Origin: Mesostigma viride | Lineage: Eukaryota; Streptophyta; Mesostigmatophyceae; Mesostigmatales; Mesostigmataceae | Length of the DNA stretch: 64,000 nt | Assembly: GCA_009746045.1 (NCBI GenBank) | Contig: RPFO01002258.1 | Location: 1-64,000, forward strand | Direction: 5' to 3' | Part shown: in pieces, positions 34,301 to 48,100 of the stretch | How positions within the stretch are numbered: position 1 is the stretch's first letter | Layout: each line of letters starts with the position of its first letter | The notes under the pieces: generated by a model | Databases searched by the model: none | Told to the model about the DNA's origin: nothing | The model's input: only the letters and a program-made list of their open reading frames with translations | Translations under genes and position numbers: made by a program

Positions 34301-37300
34301 ACCTACACCGCGCACGCAAGGGGCGGCTGCACACACACGTACATACACCGCGCACGCAAGGGGCGAGTGCACACACACGTACACACACCGCGCACGCAAG
34401 GGGCGGCTGCACACACACGTACACACACCATGCACGCAATTGCCGGCATGCACACACCCGTACATCCACCGCGCACGCAAGGGGCAACTGCACACACATG
34501 TACACACACCGCGCACGCTTGGGGCAGCTGCACTCACATGTACACACACCGCGCACGCTTGGGGCGGCTGCACACACACGTACACACACCGCGCACGCTT
34601 GGGCGGCTGCACACACACGTACCTACACCGCGCACGCAAGGGGCGGCTGCACACACACTTACACACAAAATGCACGCTTGGGGCGACGGCACTCACATGT
34701 ACACACACCGCGCACGCAAGGGGCGGCTGCACACACACGTACACACACCATGCACGCAATTGCCGGCATGCACACACACGTACATCCACCGCGCACGCAA
34801 GGGGCAACTGCACACACATGTACACACACCGCGCACGCTTGGGGCAGCTGCACTCACATGTACACACACCGCGCACGCTTGGGGCGGCTGCACACACACG
34901 TACATACACCGCGCACGCAAGGGGCGGCTGCACACATACGTACCTACACCGCGCACGCAAGGGGCGGCTGCACACACACGTACATACACCGCGCACGCAA
35001 GGACCGGCTCCACTCACATGTACATCCACCGCGCAACCACGGGGCGGCTGCACACACACGTACATACACCGCGCACGCAAGGGGCTGCTGCACACACACT
35101 TACACACAAAATGCACGCTTGGGGCGACGGCACTCACATGTACATACACCGCGCACGAAAGGGGTGGCTGCACACACACGTACACACACCATGCACGCAA
35201 GGAGCGACTTCACGCACAGGTACACACACCATGCACGCAAGGTTCGGCTGCACACACATGTACATCCACCGCGCACGCAAGGGGCAGCTGCACACACATG
35301 TACATACACCATGCACGCAAGGGGCGGCTGCACACACCTGTACACACACCGCGCACGCAAGGGGCGAGTGCACACACACGTACACACACCGCGCACGCAA
35401 GGGGCGGCTGCACACACACGTACACACACCATGCACGCAATTGCCGGCATGCACACACACGTACATCCACCGCGCACGCAAGGGGCAACTGCACACACAT
35501 GTACACACACCGCGCACGCTTGGGGCAGCTGCACTCACATGTACACACACCGCGCACGCTTGGGGCGGCTGCACACACACGTACATACACCGCGCACGCT
35601 TGGGGCGGCTGCACACACACGTACCTACACCGCGCACGCAAGGGGCGGCTGCACACACACTTACACACAAAATGCACGCTTGGGGCGACGGCACTCACAT
35701 GTACACACACCGCGCACGCAAGGGGCGGCTGCACACACACGTACACACACCATGCACGCAATTGCCGGCATGCACACACACGTACATCCACCGCGCACGC
35801 AAGGGGCAACTGCACACACATGTACACACACCGCGCACGCTTGGGGCAGCTGCACTCACATGTACACACACCGCGCACGCTTGGAGCGGCTGCACACACA
35901 CGTACATACACCGCGCACGCAAGGGGCGGCTGCACACATACGTACCTACACCGCGCACGCAAGGGGCGGCTGCACACACACGTACATACACCGCGCACGC
36001 AAGGACCGGCTCCACTCACATGTACATCCACCGCGCAACCACGGGGCGGCTGCACACACACGTACATACACCGCGCACGCAAGGGGCTGCTGCACACACA
36101 CTTACACACAAAATGCACGCTTGGGGCGACGGCACTCACATGTACATACACCGCGCACGAAAGGGGTGGCTGCACACACACGTACATCCACCGCGCACGC
36201 AAGGGGCGGCTGCACACACACATACATACACCATGCACGCAAGGGGCGAGTGCAAAAACATGTACATACGCCGCGCACGCAAGGGGCAACTGCCCACACA
36301 TGGACATACACCATGCACGCAAGGGGCGGCTGCACACACATGTACATCCACCGCGCACGCAAGGGGCGAGTGCACACACACGTACACACACCGCGCACGC
36401 AAGGGGCGGCTGCACACACACGTACACACACCATGCACGCAATTGCCGGCATGCACACACACGTACATACACCGCGCACGCAAGGGGCGAGTGCGCACAC
36501 ACGTACATACACCGCGCACGCAAGGGGGGCTGCACACACACGTACATACACCGCGCACGCAAGGGGCCAGTGCAAGCACATGTACATACACCATGCACGC
36601 AAGGGCCGGCATGCACAGAAACGTACATACACCGCGCACGCAAGGGGCTGCTGCACACACACGTACACACACCATGCACGCACGGGGCGGCTGCACACAC
36701 ACGTACATCCACTGCGCACGCACGGGGCCGGCGACTGCACACACATGTACATAAACCATGCACGCAAGGGGCGGCTGCACACACATGTACATCCACCGCG
36801 CACGCAAGGGGCGAGTGCAAACACATGTACATACACCGCGCACGCAAGGACAAGGATGCACACACATGTACATACACCGCGCACGCAAGGGGCGGCTGCA
36901 CACGCACGTACATACACCGCGCACGCAAGGGGCGGCTGCACACACACGTACATCCACCGCGCACGCAAGGGGCAACTGCACACACATGTACACACACCGC
37001 GCACGCTTGGGGCAGCTGCACTCACATGTACACACACCGCGCACGCAAGGGGCGGCTGCACACACACGTACATCCACCGCGCACGCAAGGGGCAACTGCA
37101 CACACACGTACATCCACCGCGCACGCAAGGGGCGGCTGCACACACACGTACACACACCGCGCACGCAAGGGGCAACTGCACACACATGTACACACACCGC
37201 GCACGCTTGGGGCGGCTGCACACACACGTACCTACACCGCGCACGCAAGGGGCGGCTGCACACACACGTACATACACCGCGCACGCAAGGGGCAACTGCA

Positions 37301-40300
37301 CACACATGTACATACACCGCGCACGCAAGGGGCAACTGCACACACATGTACACACACCGCGCACGCAAGGGGCAACTGCACACACACGTACACACACCGC
37401 GCACGCTTGGGGCGGCTGCACACACACGTAAATACACCGCGCACGCAAGGGGCGGCTGCACACACACGTACATCCACCGCGCACGCAAGGGGCAACTGCA
37501 CACACATGTACACACACCGCGCACGCAAGGGGCAACTGCACACACACGTACACACACCGCGCACGCTTGAAGCGGCTGCACACACACGTAAATACACCGC
37601 GCACGCAAGGACCGGCTCCACTCACATGTACATCCACCGCGCAACCACGGGGCGGCTGCACACACACGTACATACACCGCGCACGCAAGGGGCTGCTGCA
37701 CACACATGTACACACACCGCGCACGCTTGGGGCAGCTGCACTCACATGTACACACACCGCGCACGCTTGGGGCGGCTGCACACACACGTACACACACCGC
37801 GCACGCTTGGGGCGGCTGCACACACACGTACCTACACCGCGCACGCAAGGGGCGGCTGCACACACACTTACACACAAAATGCACGCTTGGGGCGACGGCA
37901 CTCACATGTACACACACCGCGCACGCAAGGGGCGGCTGCACACACACGTACACACACCATGCACGCAATTGCCGGCATGCACACACACGTACATCCACCG
38001 CGCACGCAAGGGGCAACTGCACACACATGTACACACACCGCGCACGCTTGGGGCAGCTGCACTCACATGTACACACACCGCGCACGCTTGGGGCGGCTGC
38101 ACACACACGTACATACACCGCGCACGCAAGGGGCGGCTGCACACATACGTACCTACACCGCGCACGCAAGGGGCGGCTGCACACACACGTACATACACCG
38201 CGCACGCAAGGACCGGCTCCACTCACATGTACATCCACCGCGCAACCACGGGGCGGCTGCACACACACGTACATACACCGCGCACGCAAGGGGCTGCTGC
38301 ACACACACTTACACACAAAATGCACGCTTGGGGCGACGGCACTCACATGTACATACACCGCGCACGAAAGGGGTGGCTGCACACACACGTACACACACCA
38401 TGCACGCAAGGAGCGACTTCACGCACAGGTACACACACCATGCACGCAAGGTTCGGCTGCACACACATGTACATCCACCGCGCACGCAAGGGGCAGCTGC
38501 ACACACATGTACATACACCATGCACGCAAGGGGCAACTGCACACACATGTACACACACCGCGCACGCAAGGGGCGAGTGCACACACACGTACACACACCG
38601 CGCACGCAAGGGGCGGCTGCACACACACGTACACACACCATGCACGCAATTGCCGGCATGCACACACACGTACATCCACCGCGCACGCAAGGGGCAACTG
38701 CACACACATGTACACACACCGCGCACGCTTGGGGCAGCTGCACTCACATGTACACACACCGCGCACGCTTGGGGCGGCTGCACACACACGTACATACACC
38801 GCGCACGCTTGGGGCGGCTGCACACACACGTACCTACACCGCGCACGCAAGGGGCGGCTGCACACACACTTACACACAAAATGCACGCTTGGGGCGACGG
38901 CACTCACATGTACACACACCGCGCACGCAAGGGGCGGCTGCACACACACGTACACACACCATGCACGCAATTGCCGGCATGCACACACACGTACATCCAC
39001 CGCGCACGCAAGGGGCAACTGCACACACATGTACACACACCGCGCACGCTTGGGGCAGCTGCACTCACATGTACACACACCGCGCACGCTTGGAGCGGCT
39101 GCACACACACGTACATACACCGCGCACGCAAGGGGCGGCTGCACACATACGTACCTACACCGCGCACGCAAGGGGCGGCTGCACACACACGTACATACAC
39201 CGCGCACGCAAGGACCGGCTCCACTCACATGTACATCCACCGCGCAACCACGGGGCGGCTGCACACACACGTACATACACCGCGCACGCAAGGGGCTGCT
39301 GCACACACACTTACACACAAAATGCACGCTTGGGGCGACGGCACTCACATGTACATACACCGCGCACGAAAGGGGTGGCTGCACACACACGTACATCCAC
39401 CGCGCACGCAAGGGGCGGCTGCACACACACATACATACACCATGCACGCAAGGGGCGAGTGCAAAAACATGTACATACGCCGCGCACGCAAGGGGCAACT
39501 GCCCACACATGGACATACACCATGCACGCAAGGGGCGGCTGCACACACATGTACATCCACCGCGCACGCAAGGGGCGAGTGCACACACACGTACACACAC
39601 CGCGCACGCAAGGGGCGGCTGCACACACACGTACACACACCATGCACGCAATTGCCGGCATGCACACACACGTACATACACCGCGCACGCAAGGGGCGAG
39701 TGCGCACACACGTACATACACCGCGCACGCAAGGGGGGGCTGCACACACACGTACATACACCGCGCACGCAAGGGGCCAGTGCAAGCACATGTACATACA
39801 CCATGCACGCAAGGGCCGGCATGCACAGAAACGTACATACACCGCGCACGCAAGGGGCTGCTGCACACACACGTACACACACCATGCACGCACGGGGCGG
39901 CTGCACACACACGTACATCCACTGCGCACGCACGGGGCCGGCGACTGCACACACATGTACATAAACCATGCACGCAAGGGGCGGCTGCACACACATGTAC
40001 ATCCACCGCGCACGCAAGGGGCGAGTGCAAACACATGTACATACACCGCGCACGCAAGGACAAGGATGCACACACATGTACATACACCGCGCACGCAAGG
40101 GGCGGCTGCACACGCACGTACATACACCGCGCACGCAAGGGGCGGCTGCACACACACGTACATCCACCGCGCACGCAAGGGGCAACTGCACACACATGTA
40201 CACACACCGCGCACGCTTGGGGCAGCTGCACTCACATGTACACACACCGCGCACGCAAGGGGCGGCTGCACACACACGTACATCCACCGCGCACGCAAGG

Positions 40301-42735
40301 GGCAACTGCACACACACGTACATCCACCGCGCACGCAAGGGGCGGCTGCACACACACGTACACACACCGCGCACGCAAGGGGCAACTGCACACACATGTA
40401 CACACACCGCGCACGCTTGGGGCGGCTGCACACACACGTACCTACACCGCGCACGCAAGGGGCGGCTGCACACACACGTACATACACCGCGCACGCAAGG
40501 GGCAACTGCACACACATGTACATACACCGCGCACGCAAGGGGCAACTGCACACACATGTACACACACCGCGCACGCAAGGGGCAACTGCACACACACGTA
40601 CACACACCGCGCACGCTTGGGGCGGCTGCACACACACGTAAATACACCGCGCACGCAAGGGGCGGCTGCACACACACGTACATCCACCGCGCACGCAAGG
40701 GGCAACTGCACACACATGTACACACACCGCGCACGCAAGGGGCAACTGCACACACACGTACACACACCGCGCACGCTTGGGGCGGCTGCACACACACGTA
40801 AATACACCGCGCACGCAAGGACCGGCTCCACTCACATGTACATCCACCGCGCAACCACGGGGCGGCTGCACACACACGTACATACACCGCGCACGCAAGG
40901 GGCTGCTGCACACACACTTACACACAAAATGCACGCTTGGGGCGACGGCACTCACATGTACATACACCGCGCACGAAAGGGGTGGCTGCACACACACGTA
41001 CACACACCATGCACGCAAGGAGCGACTTCACGCACAGGTACACACACCATGCACGCAAGGTTCGGCTGCACACACATGTACATCCACCGCGCACGCAAGG
41101 GGCGGCTGCACACACATGTACATACACCATGCACGCAAGGGGCGGCTGCACACACCTGTACACACACCGCGCACGCAAGGGGCGAGTGCACACACACGTA
41201 CACACACCGCGCACGCAAGGGGCGGCTGCACACACACGTACACACACCATGCACGCAATTGCCGGCATGCACACACACGTACATCCACCGCGCACGCAAG
41301 GGGCAACTGCACACACATGTACACACACCGCGCACGCTTGGGGCAGCTGCACTCACATGTACACACACCGCGCACGCTTGGGGCGGCTGCACACACACGT
41401 ACATACACCGCGCACGCAAGGGACGGCTGCACACACACGTACATACACCGCGCACGCAAGGGGCAACTGCCCGCACATGTACATCCACCGCGCACGCAAT
41501 TAAGGGACGGCTGCACACACACGTACATACACCGCGCACGCAAGGGGCAACGGCACTCACATGGACATACACCATGCACGCAAGGGGCGGCTGCACACAC
41601 ACGTACACACACCGCGCACGCAAGGGGCGGCTGCACACACACGTACACACACCATGCACGCAATTGCCGGCTGCACACACACGTACATACACCGCGCACG
41701 CAAGGGGCTGCTGCACACACACTTACACACACAATGCACGCAATTAGGGGCGACGGCACTCACATGTACATACTCTTGGGCGGCTGCACACACACGTACA
41801 CACACCATGCACGCAAGGGCCGGCATGCACACACAGTATACACACACCGCGCACGCAAGGGGCGGCTGCACACACACGTACATACACTGCGCACGCAAGG
41901 GGCTGCTGCACACACACTTACACTCACCATGCACGCAAGGGGCGGCTGCACACACACGTACATACACCGCGCACGCAAGGGACGGCTGCACACACACGTA
42001 CATACACCGCGCACGCAAGGGGCAACTGCCCGCACATGTACATCCACCGCGCACGCAATTAAGGGACGGCTGCACACACACGTACATACACCGCGCACGC
42101 AAGGGGCAACGGCACTCACATGGACATACACCATGCACGCAAGGGGCGGCTGCACACACACGTACACACACCGCGCACGCAAGGGGCGGCTGCACACACA
42201 CGTACACACACCATGCACGCAATTGCCGGCATGCACACACACGTACATCCACCGCGCACGCAAGGGGCAACTGCACACACATGTACACACACCGCGCACG
42301 CTTGGGGCAGCTGCACTCACATGTACACACACCGCGCACGCTTGGGGCGGCTGCACACACACGTACATACACCGCGCACGCTTGGGGCGGCTGCACACAC
42401 ACGTACCTACACCGCGCACGCAAGGGGCGGCTGCACACACACTTACACACAAAATGCACGCTTGGGGCGACGGCACTCACATGTACATACACCGCGCACG
42501 AAAGGGGTGGCTGCACACACACGTACATCCACCGCGCACGCAAGGGGCAACGGCACTCACATGGACATACACCATGCACGCAAGGGGCGGCTGCACACAC
42601 ACGTACACACACCGCGCACGCAAGGGGCGGCTGCACACACACGTACACACACCATGCACGCAATTGCCGGCATGCACACACACGTACATCCACCGCGCAC
42701 GCAAGGGGCAACTGCACACACATGTACACACACCG
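25354..42735. repeat. Satellite B, central block with kb-scale duplications
   Basis: About 434 direct 40-bp monomers. Large stretches are near-exact copies: 25366-~27670 recurs 4013 bp downstream; 27058-29016 recurs 13,719 bp downstream (to 42735); and a marker segment with GGCGAGTGCAAACACATG then AAGGACAAGGATGCAC starts near 26249, 30262, 32390, 36758 and 39968. Open frames up to 3558 codons (31071-41747) result from a stop-free monomer and carry no coding signal. Confidence 0.97.
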
Positions 42736-43540
42736 TGTCAGGATTTTAGATAATCCTGGTTGTGCCCGTTTGCTAGCCCATTTAATGTTGTGGCCAACTT
42801 TCTGTAAACGGGGGAATAATTAGGAATGCGTCCTTAATAATCGCTTCCGCCCACCGTATTTCTGGCCAAGATTGTGAGGGCTAGGTAGTGCTTGCCGTGT
42901 CCTTTACGGCGCTAGTTTTCTTATTGAAAACAGCTGAGTGAGTATACAAGTTAGCCCTGTACCTCGGCACTATATACGCATATCATTTATGGACATGCTA
43001 GTGGTTGCATGAATTTCTATAGTGAACTATTGTACGTTTCTGGCGCTGCCTAGGAGGCGCTGTGGCCTAGTCCCCGCATGCCATAACGTCGTGCCAACTA
43101 ATGTTGGTCACCGTCACCTGTGGTGAAAAGTTTGCTCAATTTCGTACCGTAAGATTTGTAATGGATCAACGGTAGCAAACAGTGTAGCCGCCACTGAAGG
43201 ACTTTGTCCCTTCCACATAAGTGACTCATGGTACACGAGAAATTTACCTTGTTGGTCCCCATGTGTATGGGTAAGCCCTAGTTGGGTATGGCTGCCTTGT
43301 TGGTAGCCTAAAGCCATGCTCTTGTTGAGTATGCAACAGTCTCTTGTTGAGATTGTGTAGTGGCATTGTTTGCCCAAGCCCATCCTTGTTGGATGGGATT
43401 GACCTCTAGTTGAGGCCTACCTCCTTGTTGGAGACCAACCCCAAAGTAATATATCAACCAAGCAATATTTTGTGGCTGTCATCACATTGGGTAACAAGGG
43501 GTCAAAAAGATCTTTCCTCCTCCACCTTCAATTTTTAACA
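42736..43540 (+). repeat. 5' LTR of the non-autonomous element
   Basis: Begins TGTCAGGATTTTAG and ends TTTTTAACA just before the primer-binding site. Its first ~332 bp match 44639-44969 almost exactly (one 2-bp difference seen, CTAGGTAG against CTGGTAG). Its distal part holds the stem-loop array at 43246-43433. Confidence 0.88.
43246..43433 (+). promoter_or_regulatory. Array of nine small stem-loops with TTGTT/TAGTT loops inside the LTR
   Basis: Loops lie at 43249-43253, 43279-43283, 43297-43301, 43322-43326, 43344-43348, 43366-43370, 43386-43390, 43407-43411 and 43425-43429. Stems differ in sequence and run from 3 to 8 bp; the longest are GGCTGCC/GGTAGCC, CATGCTC/GAGTATG, ACAGTCTC/GAGATTGT and CCCATCC/GGATGGG. 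Three of these contain a single G-U pair at a different place. The region should be in the transcribed leader of the element RNA. Function unknown. Confidence 0.75.
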
Positions 43541-43552
43541 TGGTATCGGAGG
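43541..43552 (+). other. Primer-binding site of the non-autonomous element
   Basis: TGGTATCGGAGG abuts the 5' LTR and is identical to the site of the copia element. A second, diverged copy of the LTR-end/PBS region (AAAGATCTTTCCTCC ... ACATGGTATCG) occurs at about 43749-43786. Confidence 0.85.
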
Positions 43553-44630
43553 AGCCGTGTGTGGCCCCGACCCAGTGTTGGTCGTGTGACCCTGCCCAGT
43601 GTTGGCATTGTCATTTGCCCTGGCCCAGTGTTGGCTATGGTAGACTGCGCCCAGTGTTGGCCGCACCGTGTTTTCCACTCTCAGTAAACGTATTTTAATA
43701 CAAGAAGTTTTTTCCATACACTTGTGCAATATCTGGGTCATAACAGGCAAAAGATCTTTCCTCCGAGCCCCGGTTTCTGACATGGTATCGTTATGGGAGT
43801 GACCCATGAACCCATTTCTTGAGCCGTAAACCGTTTCTCCAAAAGCCGCACTTTCCGGATCCCGTTTTTGAGCGGTCGGCCTGCAGCCAGGTACCCAACT
43901 TTGAGCGTGCAGATCTTTTGACTGGGACATTATTTTTCACTGCTCTTAGATGCGTTGGAAGCGTCACATCGTCCTCGTTTCAACGCCGCCAAGAACGCTG
44001 TCATCGGCATCCTGGTGCAAAAGTTACTCAAGTTCGCACCGACCTACCTGGCCAGCTCGTCAGTGCGCATATCTTTTCAACGACTCATCTGTTTAAGACC
44101 GTTGAGGTGTCGTTGAAAAGGGCATTCTGTGGCGATTCTATCAAGTTATAACGCGCCCCAAGCTGTTTAGTACTACGGCAACTACGTTCATTCCTGTCGG
44201 ACCAGCGGATTTCCGGAAGTTCTCATCTTTCTCGTCAACAGCACATCCGTTTGGACCGTGCTAGGCGTCCATCGACGCGGAATTTTATGCTCGTTTCAAC
44301 AAGCTATCATACGTCGTCATCGGTTTGGTACAACGCCAACAACACTCATTTCCGTGGCGCCAGCTGGCGGACCTTTGCCGACATGCAACTTTTTACGTGG
44401 CTCCTCTTTTGAGCCATTTGTGACGTCGTCGGATCCGTCTCTTTCTTCCGGTTTTAACAAGCCATCACACGTTTCAGTTCCTCAAGCTTTTCGACAACTG
44501 CATTGATTTGAAGTCGTCATGTTTTGGCTTACCGTGTAAGGGGGGAGTGGCAGGGTTGTTTCTACCCGGCAAGCCCTACTGCCTAAGTAAGGGGGGAGCA
44601 CAGTTGTTTGAGTCAATCCCAGCAACGTGC
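43553..44630 (+). other. Interior of the non-autonomous LTR element, no gag or pol
   Basis: Holds four imperfect GCCCAGTGTTGG repeats (43568-43660), the diverged PBS copy, and short open frames of 71 to 131 codons without recognisable domains. Near the end two AAGGGGGGAG tracts precede the true polypurine tract. Confidence 0.7.
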
Positions 44631-44638
44631 AAGGGGGG
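44631..44638 (+). other. Polypurine tract of the non-autonomous element
   Basis: AAGGGGGG sits directly before the TGTCAGG that opens the right LTR. Confidence 0.85.
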
Positions 44639-44969
44639 TGTCAGGATTTTAGATAATCCTGGTTGTGCCCGTTTGCTAGCCCATTTAATGTTGTGGCCAA
44701 CTTTCTGTAAACGGGGGAATAATTAGGAATGCGTCCTTAATAATCGCTTCCGCCCACCGTATTTCTGGCCAAGATTGTGAGGGCTGGTAGTGCTTGCCGT
44801 GTCCTTTACGGCGCTAGTTTTCTTATTGAAAACAGCTGAGTGAGTATACAAGTTAGCCCTGTACCTCGGCACTATATACGCATATCATTTATGGACATGC
44901 TAGTGGTTGCATGAATTTCTATAGTGAACTATTGTACGTTTCTGGCGCTGCCTAGGAGGCGCTGTGGCC
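44639..44969 (+). repeat. Partial 3' LTR
   Basis: Matches the first ~332 bp of the 5' LTR and stops at GCGCTGTGGCC. Beyond this the sequence interleaves LTR and satellite words, so the truncation may be artificial. Confidence 0.85.
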
Positions 44970-45130
44970 GTACACCACCGCGCACGCAAGGGGCGTGCAC
45001 ACACACGTTGGTCACCATGCACGCTGTGGTGAAAAGTTGCACACACACGTACATACACGCGCACGCAAGGGGCGAGTGCACACACGTGTACACCGCGCAC
45101 GCAAGGACTTTGCTGCACACACACGTACAC
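44970..45130. other. Mosaic of LTR and satellite B sequence (suspected consensus artefact)
   Basis: Short LTR words appear in LTR order between satellite words: GTTGGTCACC at 45007 (LTR 43103), CTGTGGTGAAAAGTT at 45024 (LTR 43118) and AAGGACTTTG at 45103 (LTR 43197). The spacings are nearly kept (17 and 79, against 15 and 79). Satellite monomer pieces fill the gaps. A consensus built from two different underlying sequences explains this better than recombination. Confidence 0.75.
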
Positions 45131-48100
45131 TCACCGTACACGCAAGGGCCAGTGCAAGCACATGTACATACACCATGCACGCAAGGGCCGGCATGCACAG
45201 ACGTACATACATGCCGCGCACGCAAGGGGCTGCTGCACACACACGTACACACACCATGCACCACGGGGCGGCTGCACACACACGTACATCCACTGCGCAC
45301 GCACGGGGCCGGCGACTGCACACACATGTACATAAACCATGCACGCAAGGGCGGCTGCACACACATGTACATCCACCGCACGCAAGGGGCGAGTGCAAAC
45401 ACATGTACATACACCGCGCACGCAAGGGGATGCACACACATGTACATACACCGCGCACGCAAGGGGCGGCTGCACACACGTACATACACCGCGCACGCAA
45501 GGGGCGGCTGCACACACACGTACATCACCGCGCACGCAAGGGGCAACTGCACACACATGTACACACACCGCGCACGCTTGGGGCAGCTGCACTCACATGT
45601 ACACACACCGCGCACGCAAGGGGCGGCTGCACACACACGTACATCCACCGCGCACGCAAGGGGCAACTGCACACACACGTACATCCACCGCGCACGCAAG
45701 GGGCGGCTGCACACACACGTACACACACCGCGCACGCAAGGGGCAACTGCACACACATGTACACACACCGCGCACGCTTGGGGCGGCTGCACACACACGT
45801 ACCTACACCGCGCACGCAAGGGGCGGCTGCACACACACGTACATACACCGCGCACGCAAGGGGCAACTGCACACACATGTACATACACCGCGCACGCAAG
45901 GGGCAACTGCACACACATGTACACACACCGCGCACGCAAGGGGCAACTGCACACACACGTACACACACCGCGCACGCTTGGGGCGGCTGCACACACACGT
46001 AAATACACCGCGCACGCAAGGGGCGGCTGCACACACACGTACATCCACCGCGCACGCAAGGGGCAACTGCACACACATGTACACACACCGCGCACGCAAG
46101 GGGCAACTGCACACACACGTACACACACCGCGCACGCTTGGGGCGGCTGCACACACACGTAAATACACCGCGCACGCAAGGACCGGCTCCACTCACATGT
46201 ACATCCACCGCGCAACCACGGGGCGGCTGCACACACACGTACATACACCGCGCACGCAAGGGGCTGCTGCACACACACTTACACACAAAATGCACGCTTG
46301 GGGCGACGGCACTCACATGTACATACACCGCGCACGAAAGGGGTGGCTGCACACACACGTACACACACCATGCACGCAAGGAGCGACTTCACGCACAGGT
46401 ACACACACCATGCACGCAAGGTTCGGCTGCACACACATGTACATCCACCGCGCACGCAAGGGGCGGCTGCACACACATGTACATACACCATGCACGCAAG
46501 GGGCGGCTGCACACACCTGTACACACACCGCGCACGCAAGGGGCGAGTGCACACACACGTACACACACCGCGCACGCAAGGGGCGGCTGCACACACACGT
46601 ACACACACCATGCACGCAATTGCCGGCATGCACACACACGTACATCCACCGCGCACGCAAGGGGCAACTGCACACACATGTACACACACCGCGCACGCTT
46701 GGGGCAGCTGCACTCACATGTACACACACCGCGCACGCTTGGGGCGGCTGCACACACACGTACATACACCGCGCACGCTTGGGGCGAGTGCGCACACACG
46801 TACATACACCGCGCACGCAAGGGGGGGCTGCACACACACGTACATACACCGCGCACGCAAGGGGCCAGTGCAAGCACATGTACATACACCATGCACGCAA
46901 GGGCCGGCATGCACAGAAACGTACATACACCGCGCACGCAAGGGGCTGCTGCACACACACGTACACACACCATGCACGCACGGGGCGGCTGCACACACAT
47001 GTACATCCACCGCACACGCAAGGGGCGGCTGCACACACATGTACATCCACCGCGCACGCAAGGGGCGAGTGCACACACACGTACACACACCGCGCACGCA
47101 AGGGGCGGCTGCACACACACGTACACACACCATGCACGCAATTGCCGGCATGCACACACACGTACATACACCGCGCACGCAAGGGGCGAGTGCGCACACA
47201 CGTACATACACCGCGCACGCAAGGGGGGGCTGCACACACACGTACATACACCGCGCACGCAAGGGGCCAGTGCAAGCACATGTACATACACCATGCACGC
47301 AAGGGCCGGCATGCACAGAAACGTACATACACCGCGCACGCAAGGGGCTGCTGCACACACACGTACACACACCATGCACGCACGGGGCGGCTGCACACAC
47401 ACGTACATCCACTGCGCACGCACGGGGCCGGCGACTGCACACACATGTACATAAACCATGCACGCAAGGGGCGGCTGCACACACATGTACATCCACCGCG
47501 CACGCAAGGGGCGAGTGCAAACACATGTACATACACCGCGCACGCAAGGACAAGGATGCACACACATGTACATACACCGCGCACGCAAGGGGCGGCTGCA
47601 CACGCACGTACATACACCGCGCACGCAAGGGGCGGCTGCACACACACGTACATCCACCGCGCACGCAAGGGGCAACTGCACACACATGTACACACACCGC
47701 GCACGCTTGGGGCAGCTGCACTCACATGTACACACACCGCGCACGCAAGGGGCGGCTGCACACACACGTACATCCACCGCGCACGCAAGGGGCAACTGCA
47801 CACACACGTACATCCACCGCGCACGCAAGGGGCGGCTGCACACACACGTACACACACCGCGCACGCAAGGGGCAACTGCACACACATGTACACACACCGC
47901 GCACGCTTGGGGCGGCTGCACACACACGTACCTACACCGCGCACGCAAGGGGCGGCTGCACACACACGTACATACACCGCGCACGCAAGGGGCAACTGCA
48001 CACACATGTACATACACCGCGCACGCAAGGGGCAACTGCACACACATGTACACACACCGCGCACGCAAGGGGCAACTGCACACACACGTACACACACCGC

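Larger units (their letters stand above)
42736..44969 (+). mobile_element. Short non-autonomous LTR retroelement, right LTR incomplete
   Basis: Complete 5' LTR (42736-43540, 805 bp, TG...CA), primer-binding site, 1.1-kb interior and polypurine tract, then the first ~331 bp of a 3' LTR. The interior has no gag or pol, so mobility would need proteins from elsewhere. The shared primer-binding 12-mer makes a copia-type helper like the element at 19232 plausible, not proven. The left flank is satellite B (CACCG at 42731-42735). The expected continuation of that flank is not found on the right, where sequence becomes a mosaic at 44970. Confidence 0.85.

Noticed and set aside
44924-46162. Functional fusion of LTR and satellite open frames
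   Set aside because: The frame crosses the suspected mosaic junction and otherwise consists of satellite translation.
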